Shown: positions 29,230 to 38,041 of the stretch, piece after piece
Numbering within the stretch: position 1 is the stretch's first letter
Layout of the letters: the number at the start of each line of letters is the position of its first letter
Assembly (NCBI RefSeq): GCF_016905445.1
Contig: NZ_JAFEXF010000026.1
Coordinates: 1-52,926 of the forward strand
Origin: Streptomyces sp. G44
Lineage (GTDB): Bacteria > Actinomycetota > Actinomycetes > Streptomycetales > Streptomycetaceae
Length of the DNA stretch: 52,926 nucleotides
Direction of reading: 5' to 3'
Made by a program: the position numbers and the translations under genes
Notes under the pieces: generated by a model
The model's input: only the letters and a program-made list of their open reading frames with translations
Database searches by the model: none
What the model was told of the DNA's origin: nothing

Positions 29230-30177
29230 CTACTCCTCCACCAGGAGCTTCTCCCGCAGCTGGGCGAGCGTGCGGGCGAGCAGGCGTGAGACGTGCATCT
29301 GGGAGATGCCGACCTCCTGGGCGATCTGCGACTGGGTCATGTTGCCGAAGAAACGCAGCAGCAGGATGCGCTTCTCGCGCGGCGGCAGGTCTTCCAGGAG
29401 TGGTTTGAGGGATTCGCGGTACTCGACACCCTCCAGGGCCTCGTCCTCGGCGCCCAGGGTGTCGGCGACGGCCGGGGACTCGTCGTCCGTGTCGGGGACG
29501 TCCAGGGACAGCGTGGAGTAGGCGTTGGCCGACTCCAGGCCCTCCAGGACCTCCTCTTCGGAGATGGCCAGCTTCTCGGCGAGCTCGTGCACCGTGGGGG
29601 AACGGCCGTGCAGCTGGGACAGCTCGGCCGTGGCCGTCGTCAGCGACAGGCGCAGCTCCTGCAAGCGCCGCGGGACGCGGACCGCCCATCCCTTGTCGCG
29701 GAAGTGCCGCTTGATCTCGCCGACGACCGTGGGGGTCGCGTACGTGGAGAACTCCACGCCGCGCTCCGGGTCGAAACGGTCCACGGACTTGATCAGCCCG
29801 ATCGTGGCGACCTGAGTGAGGTCGTCCAGCGGCTCACCGCGGTTGCGGAAGCGGCGGGCCAGGTGCTCGACGAGCGGCAGGTGCATGCGGACCAGCTGGT
29901 TGCGCAGCTCCGCGTACTCCGCACTGCCGCTGTCCAGGCCGCGCAGTTCGATGAACATCGCGCGTGCGCCGCTGCGGTCCTGGGGGTGGTGCCGGCCGTG
30001 CTCGTGCTCGCTCATGTTTCCCGCCCGTCGCCCGCCGCCCCGGCCGGAGAGCTGCTCGAGCTCGTCCTTGGCGGTCGGCTCTGCCTGCTCCGACACATCG
30101 GGCACCGTCGGCGGACCCGGCTGGCCCGGGTCCTCCGGGTGCGGTTTGGCCTGCTGTTCGGGGATCCCGGTGGCCAT
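29230..30177 (-). CDS. sigH: stress-response sigma factor SigH (SigB/SigF family)
   Basis: 315 residues from ATG 30177 (GGGAGGGG upstream). Region 2 is seen as DDLTQVATIGLIKSVDRFDPERGVEFSTYATPTVVGEIKRHFRDKGW; regions 3 and 4 end in LPPREKRILLLRFFGNMTQSQIAQEVGISQMHVSRLLARTLAQLRE, all typical of SigB-like general stress factors. An internal ATG at 30015 would give a shorter form. In S. coelicolor several SigH products of ~52 to 34 kDa have been described. The same frame here stays open to 30693, overlapping prsH (see findings). Controlled by its anti-sigma partner PrsH and by stress. Confidence 0.93.
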   Translation of the reverse strand: MATGIPEQQAKPHPEDPGQPGPPTVPDVSEQAEPTAKDELEQLSGRGGGRRAGNMSEHEHGRHHPQDRSGARAMFIELRGLDSGSAEYAELRNQLVRMHLPLVEHLARRFRNRGEPLDDLTQVATIGLIKSVDRFDPERGVEFSTYATPTVVGEIKRHFRDKGWAVRVPRRLQELRLSLTTATAELSQLHGRSPTVHELAEKLAISEEEVLEGLESANAYSTLSLDVPDTDDESPAVADTLGAEDEALEGVEYRESLKPLLEDLPPREKRILLLRFFGNMTQSQIAQEVGISQMHVSRLLARTLAQLREKLLVEE

Positions 30178-30257
30178 ACGGCGCACCCCCTCCCTGCCGT
30201 CGGCGGGCAGACTCTGTGTGCCGCGCTCTTCGTCCCGCACCGGTCCGTCCCCGTCCC

Positions 30258-30671
30258 TCACGCCGGCCCGGGTCCCGCGCCGCGCTTCTTGTAGAGGCTG
30301 ATCGAGACGGTGTTGTCCTCGGCGACCGTGGAGTCCACCTGGCCCGCGAGGGCCGACAGCACAGTCCAGGCGAAGGTGTCCCGCTCCGGAGCCCGGCCGT
30401 CGGTCGTGGGCGCCGAGACCGTCACCTCCAACGAGTCGTCGACGAGCCGGAAGACGCAGCTGAGCACCGAGCCCGGCACGGCCTGCTGGAGCAGGATCGC
30501 GCAGGCCTCGTCGACCGCGATGCGGAGGTCCTCGATCTCGTCGAGAGTGAAGTCCAAACGCGCCGCGAGGCCGGCCGTGGCCGTCCGCAGCACCGACAGG
30601 TAGGCACCCGCGGCCGGAAGGCGGACCTCCACGAAGTCCTGATTCCCGGGCTCGCCTGCGATCTGGGACAC
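30258..30671 (-). CDS. prsH: anti-sigma factor PrsH (RsbW-like ATPase fold)
   Basis: 137 residues from GTG 30671, preceded by GGAGG. GHKL-type kinase fold: EDLRIAVDEACAILLQQ carries the N-box Asn-equivalent region (here EA...), with DNTVSISLYKK near the C-terminus. Such proteins bind the sigma factor and hold it inactive; they are usually released by an anti-anti-sigma factor, not encoded nearby. It lies 80 bp upstream of the sigH ATG in the same operon. Sequence matches my memory of the S. coelicolor protein (also called UshX/RshA). Confidence 0.9.
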   Translation of the reverse strand: MSQIAGEPGNQDFVEVRLPAAGAYLSVLRTATAGLAARLDFTLDEIEDLRIAVDEACAILLQQAVPGSVLSCVFRLVDDSLEVTVSAPTTDGRAPERDTFAWTVLSALAGQVDSTVAEDNTVSISLYKKRGAGPGPA

Positions 30672-30825
30672 CCTCACCTCCAAGGTGGTACAAGCATTTT
30701 CGGGGCTCCAGAACCGCCGTCCAGCGGCGGTCCGGACTGCGTCACACGGGTAACGCGCCACGTAGTTCTGCGGTGACGCTACCGCGCCCCCCAGCTCCGT
30801 GTCCCGGGGACCCCGCCCCGTTGCT

Positions 30826-30840
30826 GTCACTCATAGTAAG
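30826..30840 (-). promoter_or_regulatory. candidate BldD operator upstream of prsH-sigH
   Basis: GTCACTCATAGTAAG matches the BldD pseudo-palindrome nTnACnCwGnGTnAn at all fixed positions except the central G. It lies ~155 bp upstream of prsH. BldD repression of the sigH p2 promoter has been reported in S. coelicolor, which supports the assignment. Confidence 0.6.
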
Positions 30841-30907
30841 CATATGGGTACACACAGTGGCTAGGGGTCGGGCAGGCCCAATTGGAAAGAACAGGCGTCG
30901 GGTTGAC

Positions 30908-30932
30908 GTACCCAGGCGTCAGACGATCGAAC
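30908..30932 (-). promoter_or_regulatory. SigB/SigH-type promoter reading into prsH-sigH
   Basis: On the minus strand GTTC (30929-30932) is followed 15 nt later by GGGTAC (30908-30913), the -35/-10 pattern of Streptomyces SigB/SigH-type promoters (GTT, 14-16 nt, GGGTAY). It overlaps the -10/-35 with the 3' edge of the zinc-finger gene and could give autoregulation by SigH or a paralogue. Confidence 0.65.
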
Positions 30933-31179
30933 CGTCCACAAAGCACCAGCGCCAGCTCTCGCCCGGCTCGAAGGTCCTCATCACTGCGTGTGAGGTCTCC
31001 TTGAAGTGCGCCGTGGCGTGCTGGAACGGCGAGGAGTCGCAGCAGCCCACATGGCCGCACTCCAGGCACAGCCGCAGCTGGACCGGGTGACTGCCGGCCG
31101 CCAGGCACTCGAGGCACGTCTCGCTCAGCGGGGCCACCTCGGGGTGCGGCAGCGCCGCGACGTGCGGGCACTCGTTCAT
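30919..31179 (-). CDS. UBP-type zinc finger protein
   Basis: 86 residues, a single Zf-UBP module. Cysteines and histidines appear as C4, C22-x2-C25, C38-x2-C41, C46/C47, H54, H58 and H64 (CLECGHVGCCDSS, HATAHFKETSH), in the ubiquitin-C-terminus-binding fold, though bacteria lack ubiquitin. Such free-standing finger proteins are common in actinobacteria and of unknown role. It lies just upstream of prsH-sigH on the same strand and carries their promoter at its 3' end, so it may belong to the stress module. Confidence 0.85.
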   Translation of the reverse strand: MNECPHVAALPHPEVAPLSETCLECLAAGSHPVQLRLCLECGHVGCCDSSPFQHATAHFKETSHAVMRTFEPGESWRWCFVDGSIV

Positions 31180-31225
31180 GATTGCCAGGTTACGACGGGA
31201 ACGCGGAAGGCGGAGGGGTCTGCAG

Positions 31226-32821
31226 ATGGATGTACTGCCCCTGGTGGCACTGATCGCGGCGAGTGCCGTCGTGGCGGGGGCCGCGCGCAGGACCTCCGTA
31301 CCGGCACCGCTGTTCCTGGTGGGCGCCGGGCTCGTCGCCTCGTACGTCCCCGGAGTGCCGGACTACCACCTCGACCCGCACATCGTGCTGCCGCTGATCC
31401 TGCCGCCCCTGCTGCACACGGCCGCTCTGGAGAGCTCGTATCTGGACCTGCGCGCCAACATCAGACCCGTAGCGCTGCTCTCGGTCGGCTACGTCCTGTT
31501 CGCCACGCTCGCCGTCGGCTGGCTCGCGTATCTCCTCATCCCGGACCTGCCGCTGACCGCCGCGCTCGTGCTCGGCGCCGTGATCGCGCCCCCGGACGCG
31601 GTCGCGGCCACCGCCATCGCGCGCAAGGTGGGGCTGCCCTCCCGGATCACCACGATCCTCCAGGGCGAGTCCCTGGTGAACGACGCGACCGCGATCACCG
31701 CGTACAAGGTGGCCCTCGCGGCGGCCGTGGGAGAGGGCGCGAGCTGGTCGGGCGGTGTCGAGGAGTTCCTGGTGGCCGCGGTGGGCGGCGTCGGCGTCGG
31801 GCTGCTCCTGATGGTCCCGCTCCACTGGCTGCGCACCCACCTCAAGGAGGCGATGCTGCAGAACACCCTGTCGCTGCTCATCCCCTTCGTCGCGTACGCC
31901 GCCGCAGAGCAGGTGCATGCCTCCGGAGTGCTCGCCGTGGTCGTGGTCGCCCTGTACCTGGGGCACCGCTCCTGGCAGGTCGACTTCGAGACGCGGTTGC
32001 AGGAGGCCGCCGTGTGGAAGGTCGTCGCGTTCATCCTGGAGTCGGCGGTCTTCGCGCTCATCGGCCTCCAGCTGCCCATCGTGCTCAAGGGACTCGGGGA
32101 GTACAGCGTCGGCCAGGCGGCCTGGTACGCGGCAGGGGTCTTCGTCCTCGTCGTCGTGGCCCGCTTCGTCTGGTCCTACCCGGCCACCTATCTGCCGCGC
32201 CTGTCGGCGCGGATCAGGGAGCGCGAGGACGACATGGACTGGCGCAGACCGCTGATCGTCAGCTGGGCCGGCATGCGGGGCGTGGTCTCGCTGGCCATCG
32301 CCTTCTCGATCCCGCTCGTCATGGAGAACGGCGAGCCGTTCCCGGCGCGCAACCTTGTCCTGTTTCTTACCTTCACCACCGTCATCGGCACGCTCGTCGT
32401 GCAGGGGCTCTCGCTGCCGTGGCTCATCCGCGTCCTGAAACTGCCGGGCCGTGACGCGCAGGCACAGACACTCGCGGAGGCGCAGGCACAGAACGCCGCC
32501 TCGCAGGCCGCGGAGGCCCGGGTGGAGAAACTGATGCGGGACGAGCGCAACCGCCTCCCACAGCCCCTCCAGGACCGTCTGCGCACCGTCCTGGAGCGGC
32601 GCCGCAACTCCGTGTGGGAGCGGCTGGGCCAGCCCAACCCCGTGACGGGGGAGTCCGCGGACGACACCTACCGGCGGCTGGCGCGCGAGGCGATCGCCGC
32701 GGAGCGCGAGGTCTTCGTGAAGATGCGGGACGAGCGGCGCATCGACGACGAGATGATGCGGACGCTGCTGCACAAGCTGGACCTGGAGGAGGCGGCCGCC
32801 TACCGGGAGGTCGAGGACTGA
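31226..32821 (+). CDS. Na+/H+ antiporter, CPA1 family
   Basis: 531 residues from ATG 31226 with GGAGGGG upstream; longer frame is not supported. About 12 membrane helices followed by a ~130-residue acidic/charged cytosolic tail with coiled-coil character. The APPDAVAATAI motif and QGESLVNDATAI near residues 126-160 hold the conserved Asp residues of the ion-exchange site. Exchanges H+ for Na+ (or K+) across the membrane; adjacency to the osmotic-stress factor SigH makes salt tolerance a sensible guess. The 3' end overlaps the convergent PLP-enzyme gene by 22 bp. Confidence 0.9.
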   Translation: MDVLPLVALIAASAVVAGAARRTSVPAPLFLVGAGLVASYVPGVPDYHLDPHIVLPLILPPLLHTAALESSYLDLRANIRPVALLSVGYVLFATLAVGWLAYLLIPDLPLTAALVLGAVIAPPDAVAATAIARKVGLPSRITTILQGESLVNDATAITAYKVALAAAVGEGASWSGGVEEFLVAAVGGVGVGLLLMVPLHWLRTHLKEAMLQNTLSLLIPFVAYAAAEQVHASGVLAVVVVALYLGHRSWQVDFETRLQEAAVWKVVAFILESAVFALIGLQLPIVLKGLGEYSVGQAAWYAAGVFVLVVVARFVWSYPATYLPRLSARIREREDDMDWRRPLIVSWAGMRGVVSLAIAFSIPLVMENGEPFPARNLVLFLTFTTVIGTLVVQGLSLPWLIRVLKLPGRDAQAQTLAEAQAQNAASQAAEARVEKLMRDERNRLPQPLQDRLRTVLERRRNSVWERLGQPNPVTGESADDTYRRLAREAIAAEREVFVKMRDERRIDDEMMRTLLHKLDLEEAAAYREVED

Positions 32822-33744
32822 CCCGGTGTCCCGCGGGCACCCGTGATCACCGCAGTGAGGCGGGTGCCGGGCCGGAAGGCGCCCTCTTCGGAGAGAACGG
32901 TCAAGGCGTAGAGGAGTTTGGCGACGTAGAGGTGCTCTACGGAGAGGCCCGTTTCTGAGCCGTGCCGGCGTTCGAAGTCCGCCGCGAAGTCGAGGAGATC
33001 GGGGGGTGTGCGGGCGTAGCCGCCCCAGTGGAACCGCTCGTCCAGACGCCAGTTGGCGGTCGGCTCGCCGAACGTCTCCTGCTGGAGGGTCCGTATGTCG
33101 TGGCCCAGGAAGCCACCCCTGAGGACCGGTATGCCGAGGGCCTGCCGGTCCGGGCCGAGGCCGGCGGCCAGGCCCGCGAGGGTGCCCCCGGTGCCGCAGG
33201 CCACGGCGGCCACGTCGGTGTGCTCCCGCAGCTCCTCGCCCAGGGCCGTGCAGCCCTGGACGGCGAGGGCGTTGCTGCCGCCCTCGGGGATCACGTACGC
33301 GTCCTCGGTGCCCGTTTCGCGCCGCAGGGCGGCCAGCGTCCGCGGTGCGGCCTTCTCGCGGTACGTCGATCGGTCGGCGAAGTGCAGGCGCATCCCGTCC
33401 GCCGCGCACCGGGCCAGGGACGGATTGAGCGGGCGCCCGGCGAGTTCGTCGCCGCGCACGACACCGACGGTGGCGAGGCCGAGAAGGCGGCCCGCGGCAG
33501 CGGTGGCGCGCAGGTGGTTGGAGTAGGCGCCGCCGAAGGTGAGGAGGGTGTCGTGGCCCGCTTCGGCCGCGGCGCGGAGGTTCAGGACGAGCTTGCGGTA
33601 CTTGTTGCCCGGCAAATCCGGGTGGATCAGGTCGTCCCGCTTGAGCAGCAGCCGCACGCCGTGACGGCGGAAACGATCATCGTCTATGGGCTGCAACGGT
33701 GAGGGAAGCCGGGGGCTCAGGCCGGCGGGCGGGGTGTGACGCAC
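32800..33744 (-). CDS. PLP-dependent ACC deaminase/D-cysteine desulfhydrase family enzyme
   Basis: 314 residues from GTG 33744. Fold-type II PLP enzyme. K48 in PGNKYRKL is the expected Schiff-base lysine; LTFGGAYSNHLRA is the Asn-containing phosphate/substrate loop, and AVACGTGGTLAGLAAG the PLP-phosphate-binding Gly/Thr loop. The family includes D-cysteine desulfhydrase and 1-aminocyclopropane-1-carboxylate deaminase, which cannot be separated by eye here. A GTG start 87 codons before the upstream end of the longest open frame is preferred. Confidence 0.85.
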   Translation of the reverse strand: MRHTPPAGLSPRLPSPLQPIDDDRFRRHGVRLLLKRDDLIHPDLPGNKYRKLVLNLRAAAEAGHDTLLTFGGAYSNHLRATAAAGRLLGLATVGVVRGDELAGRPLNPSLARCAADGMRLHFADRSTYREKAAPRTLAALRRETGTEDAYVIPEGGSNALAVQGCTALGEELREHTDVAAVACGTGGTLAGLAAGLGPDRQALGIPVLRGGFLGHDIRTLQQETFGEPTANWRLDERFHWGGYARTPPDLLDFAADFERRHGSETGLSVEHLYVAKLLYALTVLSEEGAFRPGTRLTAVITGARGTPGQSSTSR

Positions 33745-33797
33745 CCCGCCATTGTCCCCCGGGGCATGCTGCCCGGCAGGGGCCGGTCGGGAGCGGG

Positions 33798-34388
33798 TTA
33801 CTTGAGGCGCTCCTTGACGCGCTCGCGCATCGCGTCCATCGTGAAGCCGCGTGGATCGATCTTGCCCGGCTGCCATTCCAGGTGGCCGATCACCGAGCGC
33901 TCCGTCCAGCCGTGCACCCGGCAGACCGCGGCCGAGACCCGCTCGATCGCGCCCAGCTGGACGTCGGGCCACGGGTCCTCGCCGTCGCCGAGGTTCTCGC
34001 ACTCGAAGCCGTAGAAGTGGCGGTTGCCGTCGGTGTTGGACTCGTTGTCCGGAGGCAGGCCCTTCTCGGCGATGACCGCGCGCAACACCTCGTCGTCGCC
34101 CATGCCCGCGTGGTTGGCGCGGCCGTAGCCGACGAGGTGGACGCAGCCGTCCTTGGTGATCACGCCGTGGCAGAGCGGTCCGGGCAGCGACGGGTGCCCG
34201 ACGCGGCAGAGCTCGACCGTGGCCTCGCTGCCCGACGTCACCGTGTGGTGGATCATGACGCCGTGCACGGGGCCCCAGGGCCCCTTGTGGTTGCGGTTGT
34301 GATGTTCCCAGTCGCCGACCTCGACGACGGTCACGCCTTCGTCTCGCAGTGCGTCCAGGAAGCGTCCCGCGGACATGGGTGAGGCCAT
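33798..34388 (-). CDS. N-acetylmuramoyl-L-alanine amidase (amidase_2 domain)
   Basis: 196 residues, no signal peptide. Zinc amidase fold: MIHHTVTSGS (first zinc His, residues 46-53), HVVGYGRANHAGMG (second His), and HLEWQPGKIDPRGF near 165-178 (third His and the K-x-D-P signature). Cleaves the amide between MurNAc and the stem peptide. Lacking a signal sequence or a peptidoglycan-binding domain, it resembles phage-type or cytosolic amidases such as recyclers, so its site of action is unclear. Confidence 0.88.
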   Translation of the reverse strand: MASPMSAGRFLDALRDEGVTVVEVGDWEHHNRNHKGPWGPVHGVMIHHTVTSGSEATVELCRVGHPSLPGPLCHGVITKDGCVHLVGYGRANHAGMGDDEVLRAVIAEKGLPPDNESNTDGNRHFYGFECENLGDGEDPWPDVQLGAIERVSAAVCRVHGWTERSVIGHLEWQPGKIDPRGFTMDAMRERVKERLK

Positions 34389-34527
34389 GACCGCCTCCTT
34401 TGCGGGGCGCGACGGCCGCCTGTCGCGAACCGCCTCGTACGCCCTGCTTGTACCGGAACGGCGGTGCCCGGACCAGCTGTTCGGAAGCGATCCGGGGCTT
34501 GTTCGGGCACCGTGCGAGCCGATCCGG

Positions 34528-34764
34528 TCAGTGGCCGTGCAGGAAGGCGTCGCCGTTCGTCGCGATGTGGGACTCCAGGGCTTGCAGCGCCTGCTGCGTG
34601 GCCTGGGGGGAGCCGGTGCCCCGACGCTCGGCGTAGTACGCGGCGCCGAGCTTCTTCAGGAGGGTGTCGCCCGCGCGCTTCTCCTGGACCTCGTCGAGCT
34701 TCTGCTTGCCCTGCGTGAGGCCCCGCTGCGCCTGCTCTTTGGCGCGATCCAGGAAGCCTGCCAT
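34528..34764 (-). CDS. small conserved Streptomyces protein, unknown function
   Basis: 78 residues from ATG 34764 with GGAG upstream. An alpha-helical, charged sequence ([44 protein letters not shown]) with no known motif; it might form an amphipathic helix or a membrane-associated surface. I recall similar proteins throughout Streptomyces. It lies divergently 281 bp upstream of the encapsulin gene. The longer open frame upstream does not look coding. Confidence 0.7.
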   Translation of the reverse strand: MAGFLDRAKEQAQRGLTQGKQKLDEVQEKRAGDTLLKKLGAAYYAERRGTGSPQATQQALQALESHIATNGDAFLHGH

Positions 34765-35044
34765 TGCTGTCTCCTGCCGGTTGAAGCGAAGGGTGCGGGC
34801 GGTGCGATGCCCCGCGACGGATTCAACGGACGTCAGGATCTTGGAGTTCCCGCCCCGCGATCTCGGAGTTCCCCGCCCACCCGGACTGCGCCGAACGGGT
34901 GGAAGCGCGCTTACTGCCCCGCCAAGGCGTGATCCATTCCCGCTCTTTTGTGTAATGGCGTGGCCACGGTCGGTGCTGGAAGGCTGCTGCGTGCAGATCA
35001 CCGCTTGCAGCGGGTCACGCACGTATCCGGGAGGGCACACTCAC

Positions 35045-36451
35045 ATGTCGGTAGGCGAAGAGGTCCGCGAAGAGTCGCAGAAGCCGCAGCAGAGCCTCGG
35101 CACATCGGCCGCGCGGAATCTGGCCACCACCACCAAGACGGCACCGCAGATGCAGGAGATCAGCTCGCGCTGGCTGCTGCGGATGCTGCCCTGGGTGCAG
35201 GTGCAGGGCGGCACGTACCGCGTGAACCGCAGGCTGACCTACTCGGTCGGTGACGGCCGGGTGACCTTTGTGAAGACGGGCGACAACGTCGAAGTCATCC
35301 CGGCCGAGCTGCGCGAGCTGCCGGTGCTGCGGGACTTCGACGATCAAGAGGTGCTCACGAGGCTGGCGCGGCGCTGCCGGCAGCGGGAGTTCGCCGCGGG
35401 CGACATCATGACCTCCTTCGGGAGCCCGGCGGACGAGGTCTTCCTGATCGCGCACGGCCGCGTGGAGAAGATCGGCACCGGCCCCTACGGCGGGGACGCG
35501 GAGCTCGGGACGCTCGCCGACGGCGCCTACTTTGGCGAGCAGGCACTCCTCGACTCCGAGTCCATCTGGGAGTTCACCGCGCGGGCGGTGACGGCGTGCA
35601 CCGTGCTCACCCTGCCGAGGCAGGACCTCGATGAGATCGCGGGGCGCAGCGAATCACTGCGCGGCCATCTCCAGCGGCTGCGGTCCATCCCGGAGCAGCG
35701 GACCAACAAGTACGGGGAGGCGGCCATCGACCTCTCCGCCGGACACGTCGGCGAGGCGGTGCTGCCGGGCACCTTCGTGGACTACGAATCGGCGCCCCGC
35801 GAGTACGAGTTGAGCGTCGCCCAGACCGTTCTGCGCATCCACACGCGCGTGGCCGACCTCTACAACCAGCCGATGAACCAGACGGAGCAGCAGCTGCGGC
35901 TCACCATCGAGGCGCTCAAGGAGCGCCAGGAGCACGAGCTCATCAACAACCGCGAGTTCGGGCTCCTGAACAACTGCGAGTACGACCAGCGGATTCAGCC
36001 GCACGACGGCGTGCCCGGACCCGACGACATGGACGAACTGCTCAGCCGCAGGCGCGGATCGAAGCTCTTCCTCGCCCACCCGCGCGCGATCTCCGCGTTC
36101 GGGCGCGAGCTGAACAAGCGCGGCCTCGTCCCCGAGACCATCGACATGGGCGGGAACAGGATCCCGACCTGGCGCGGGGTGCCGATCTTCCCGTGCAACA
36201 AGATCCCGGTGACCGAGGCCCGCACGACTTCCATCATCTGCATGCGTACGGGCGAGGAGGAGCAGGGCGTCGTCGGTCTGCGGCAGAGCGGCATCCCGGA
36301 CGAGATCGAGCCGAGCCTGTCCGTGCGGTTCATGGGCATCAGCGAACAGGCGATCATCTCGTACCTGGTGTCGACCTACTACTCCGCCGCGGTGCTCGTG
36401 CCCGACGCGCTCGGCGTCCTGGAGAACGTCGAGATCGGGCGCTGGAAATGA
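35045..36451 (+). CDS. family 2B encapsulin shell protein with cyclic-nucleotide-binding-like domain
   Basis: 468 residues from ATG 35045 (GGAGGGC upstream). Forms an icosahedral HK97-fold shell. Between the N-terminal arm ([45 protein letters not shown]) and the rest lies a cNMP-binding-type beta-roll, residues ~95-205 ([53 protein letters not shown]). The C-terminal part ([37 protein letters not shown]) is the shell fold of Family 2B, also known from the EshA and 2-methylisoborneol gene clusters. Followed 10-100 bp later by a polyprenyl synthase, the known class of cargo for this family. The shell gene is preceded by a 280-bp region with only promoter-like content. Confidence 0.92.
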   Translation: MSVGEEVREESQKPQQSLGTSAARNLATTTKTAPQMQEISSRWLLRMLPWVQVQGGTYRVNRRLTYSVGDGRVTFVKTGDNVEVIPAELRELPVLRDFDDQEVLTRLARRCRQREFAAGDIMTSFGSPADEVFLIAHGRVEKIGTGPYGGDAELGTLADGAYFGEQALLDSESIWEFTARAVTACTVLTLPRQDLDEIAGRSESLRGHLQRLRSIPEQRTNKYGEAAIDLSAGHVGEAVLPGTFVDYESAPREYELSVAQTVLRIHTRVADLYNQPMNQTEQQLRLTIEALKERQEHELINNREFGLLNNCEYDQRIQPHDGVPGPDDMDELLSRRRGSKLFLAHPRAISAFGRELNKRGLVPETIDMGGNRIPTWRGVPIFPCNKIPVTEARTTSIICMRTGEEEQGVVGLRQSGIPDEIEPSLSVRFMGISEQAIISYLVSTYYSAAVLVPDALGVLENVEIGRWK

Positions 36452-36551
36452 GCCCTGGAGCATGTCCGTGGCCGCGGCGGGGCCCTTCGCCCCCGTACGT
36501 GCCCGCACCTCGGGGAACCGCCGCCGTCCGCAGCCGTTCGGGGGTGCGTCC

Positions 36552-37739
36552 ATGACCGACACGACGACGGAGCTGCCGGACGCGACGGAAGGGGTGACAC
36601 CGATCGGCACCGTGGGGGTGGTCGGCGGGGGAGCCGTGGGGGCTGTGGACGTGGGGGCGGTGGGAGCCGTGGGTGTGGGGGTGCCGGTACGGAGCTCCGG
36701 CGACGGGCACGAGGCGTCGGAGATCCTTGCCGCGGCGCGTGTGTGCGTCGACCCCGAGCTGCGCAGGGCAGTCGACTCGTTGCCCGGGTCCCTGCGCGGG
36801 GTGGCGCGCTACCACTTCGGGTGGGAGCAGGCGGACGGCACACCGGCCGCGGGGAACGCGGGCAAGGCCATCAGGCCGGCTCTCGTGCTCGCCGCGGTGC
36901 GGGCGCTCGGCGGGGAGCCCGCCACGGCCGTGCGGGCCGCGGCGGCCGTGGAGCTGATCCACAACTTCACGCTCCTGCATGACGACGTGATGGACCGCGA
37001 CACCACGCGCAGACACCGGCCGACCGCCTGGACCGTGTTCGGCGACCCCGCCGCGATCCTCGTCGGTGACGCCATCCAGGCGCTGGCGCAGCGGTTGCTC
37101 GCCGAGGATCCGCATCCGGCGGCCCCGGCGGCGGCCGCCCGCCTGGCCCGCTGCGTCATGGAGCTCTGCGCGGGGCAGCAAGCGGACTGTGCCCTGGAGA
37201 GCCGCCGCCCCGAGGATGTCACGCTCGACGAGTGCCTGGCCATGGCCGAGGCCAAGACCGGCGCGCTGCTCGGCTGCGCGTGCGCGCTCGGGGCGCTGTA
37301 CGCGGGCGGGGGGCCGGAGGAGGTCGACGCGCTCGACGGGTTCGGCCGGGAGGCCGGGCTCGCCTTCCAGCTCATCGACGACGTCATCGGCATCTGGGGC
37401 GACCCCGACCACACGGGCAAGCCTGCCGGGGCCGACCTCGCGGTCCGTAAGAAGTCCCTGCCGGTGGTCGCCGCGCTCGCCTCGGGCACGCCGGCCGCGG
37501 CCGAACTGGCCGAGCTGTACGGGGGGCCGTCCGGCGCCGGTACGGACATAGGAGAGAGAGGGGAGTTGGAGCGGGTGGCCCGTGCGGTGGAGCGTGCGGG
37601 CGGGCGTGACTGGGCGCAGGCGCACGCAGCCGACCGGATGTCGAGGGCGGTGGGCCAGCTCGCCAGGGCGGTTCCCGAACCGGAGGCAGCCGGTGGGTTG
37701 TTGGCGCTGGCCGAGTTCGTGACGCGGCGTACGCATTGA
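36552..37739 (+). CDS. polyprenyl diphosphate synthase, likely encapsulin cargo
   Basis: 395 residues from ATG 36552 (GGGGG 7 nt upstream); an in-frame ATG at 36462, 10 nt after the encapsulin stop, would add 30 residues. Condenses isopentenyl diphosphate with an allylic diphosphate. FARM LLHDDVMDRDTTRRHRP holds the DDxxD, and LAFQLIDDVIGIWGD the second DDxxD/E (IDDV..D). The first ~45 (or ~75) residues are Gly/Val/Ala-rich and predicted disordered, matching the N-terminal cargo-loading segments of Family 2 encapsulin cargos. Chain length (GPP, FPP or longer) cannot be read. The cluster lacks the methyltransferase and 2-MIB synthase here, so the final product is unknown. Confidence 0.88.
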   Translation: MTDTTTELPDATEGVTPIGTVGVVGGGAVGAVDVGAVGAVGVGVPVRSSGDGHEASEILAAARVCVDPELRRAVDSLPGSLRGVARYHFGWEQADGTPAAGNAGKAIRPALVLAAVRALGGEPATAVRAAAAVELIHNFTLLHDDVMDRDTTRRHRPTAWTVFGDPAAILVGDAIQALAQRLLAEDPHPAAPAAAARLARCVMELCAGQQADCALESRRPEDVTLDECLAMAEAKTGALLGCACALGALYAGGGPEEVDALDGFGREAGLAFQLIDDVIGIWGDPDHTGKPAGADLAVRKKSLPVVAALASGTPAAAELAELYGGPSGAGTDIGERGELERVARAVERAGGRDWAQAHAADRMSRAVGQLARAVPEPEAAGGLLALAEFVTRRTH

Positions 37740-38041
37740 GGGGCGTACGTGGTGGGGGTGCGTAGGGAGGGGGCGTATGCGGGGAGGCGTACGCGGGGGA
37801 TGTGCTCGGGAGACGTACGCAGGCGGGGGTGCCTGTGAGAAGGGAGGCCGTATCGGGGATGAAGTGAAGTGGGTGAGGTGATGCGGATTGTCCCGGGACC
37901 GCCGTGCTGAGGGCGGTCGCGGGGCCTTCCGTGGGGGCGGGGGTGATCGCCTAGGCTGCGATTGGTGGGCCGATGCGCGGAGTTGGGTGCGTGCGGGGGC
38001 CCGTCGTCAGTCGTGGACGAGCGGTGAGGGGCGGGCAGGCT
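37740..38041. other. 302-bp G-rich gap with hairpin and possible G-quadruplex
   Basis: No gene is evident. From about 37741 to 37820 the plus strand is very G-rich (runs of 3-5 G in GTGGGGGTGCGTAGGGAGGGGGCG near 37751-37782), capable in principle of a G-quadruplex. Perfect 7-bp hairpin GACCGCC (37897-37903) / GGCGGTC (37912-37918) is a candidate terminator for the encapsulin operon. Confidence 0.6.
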
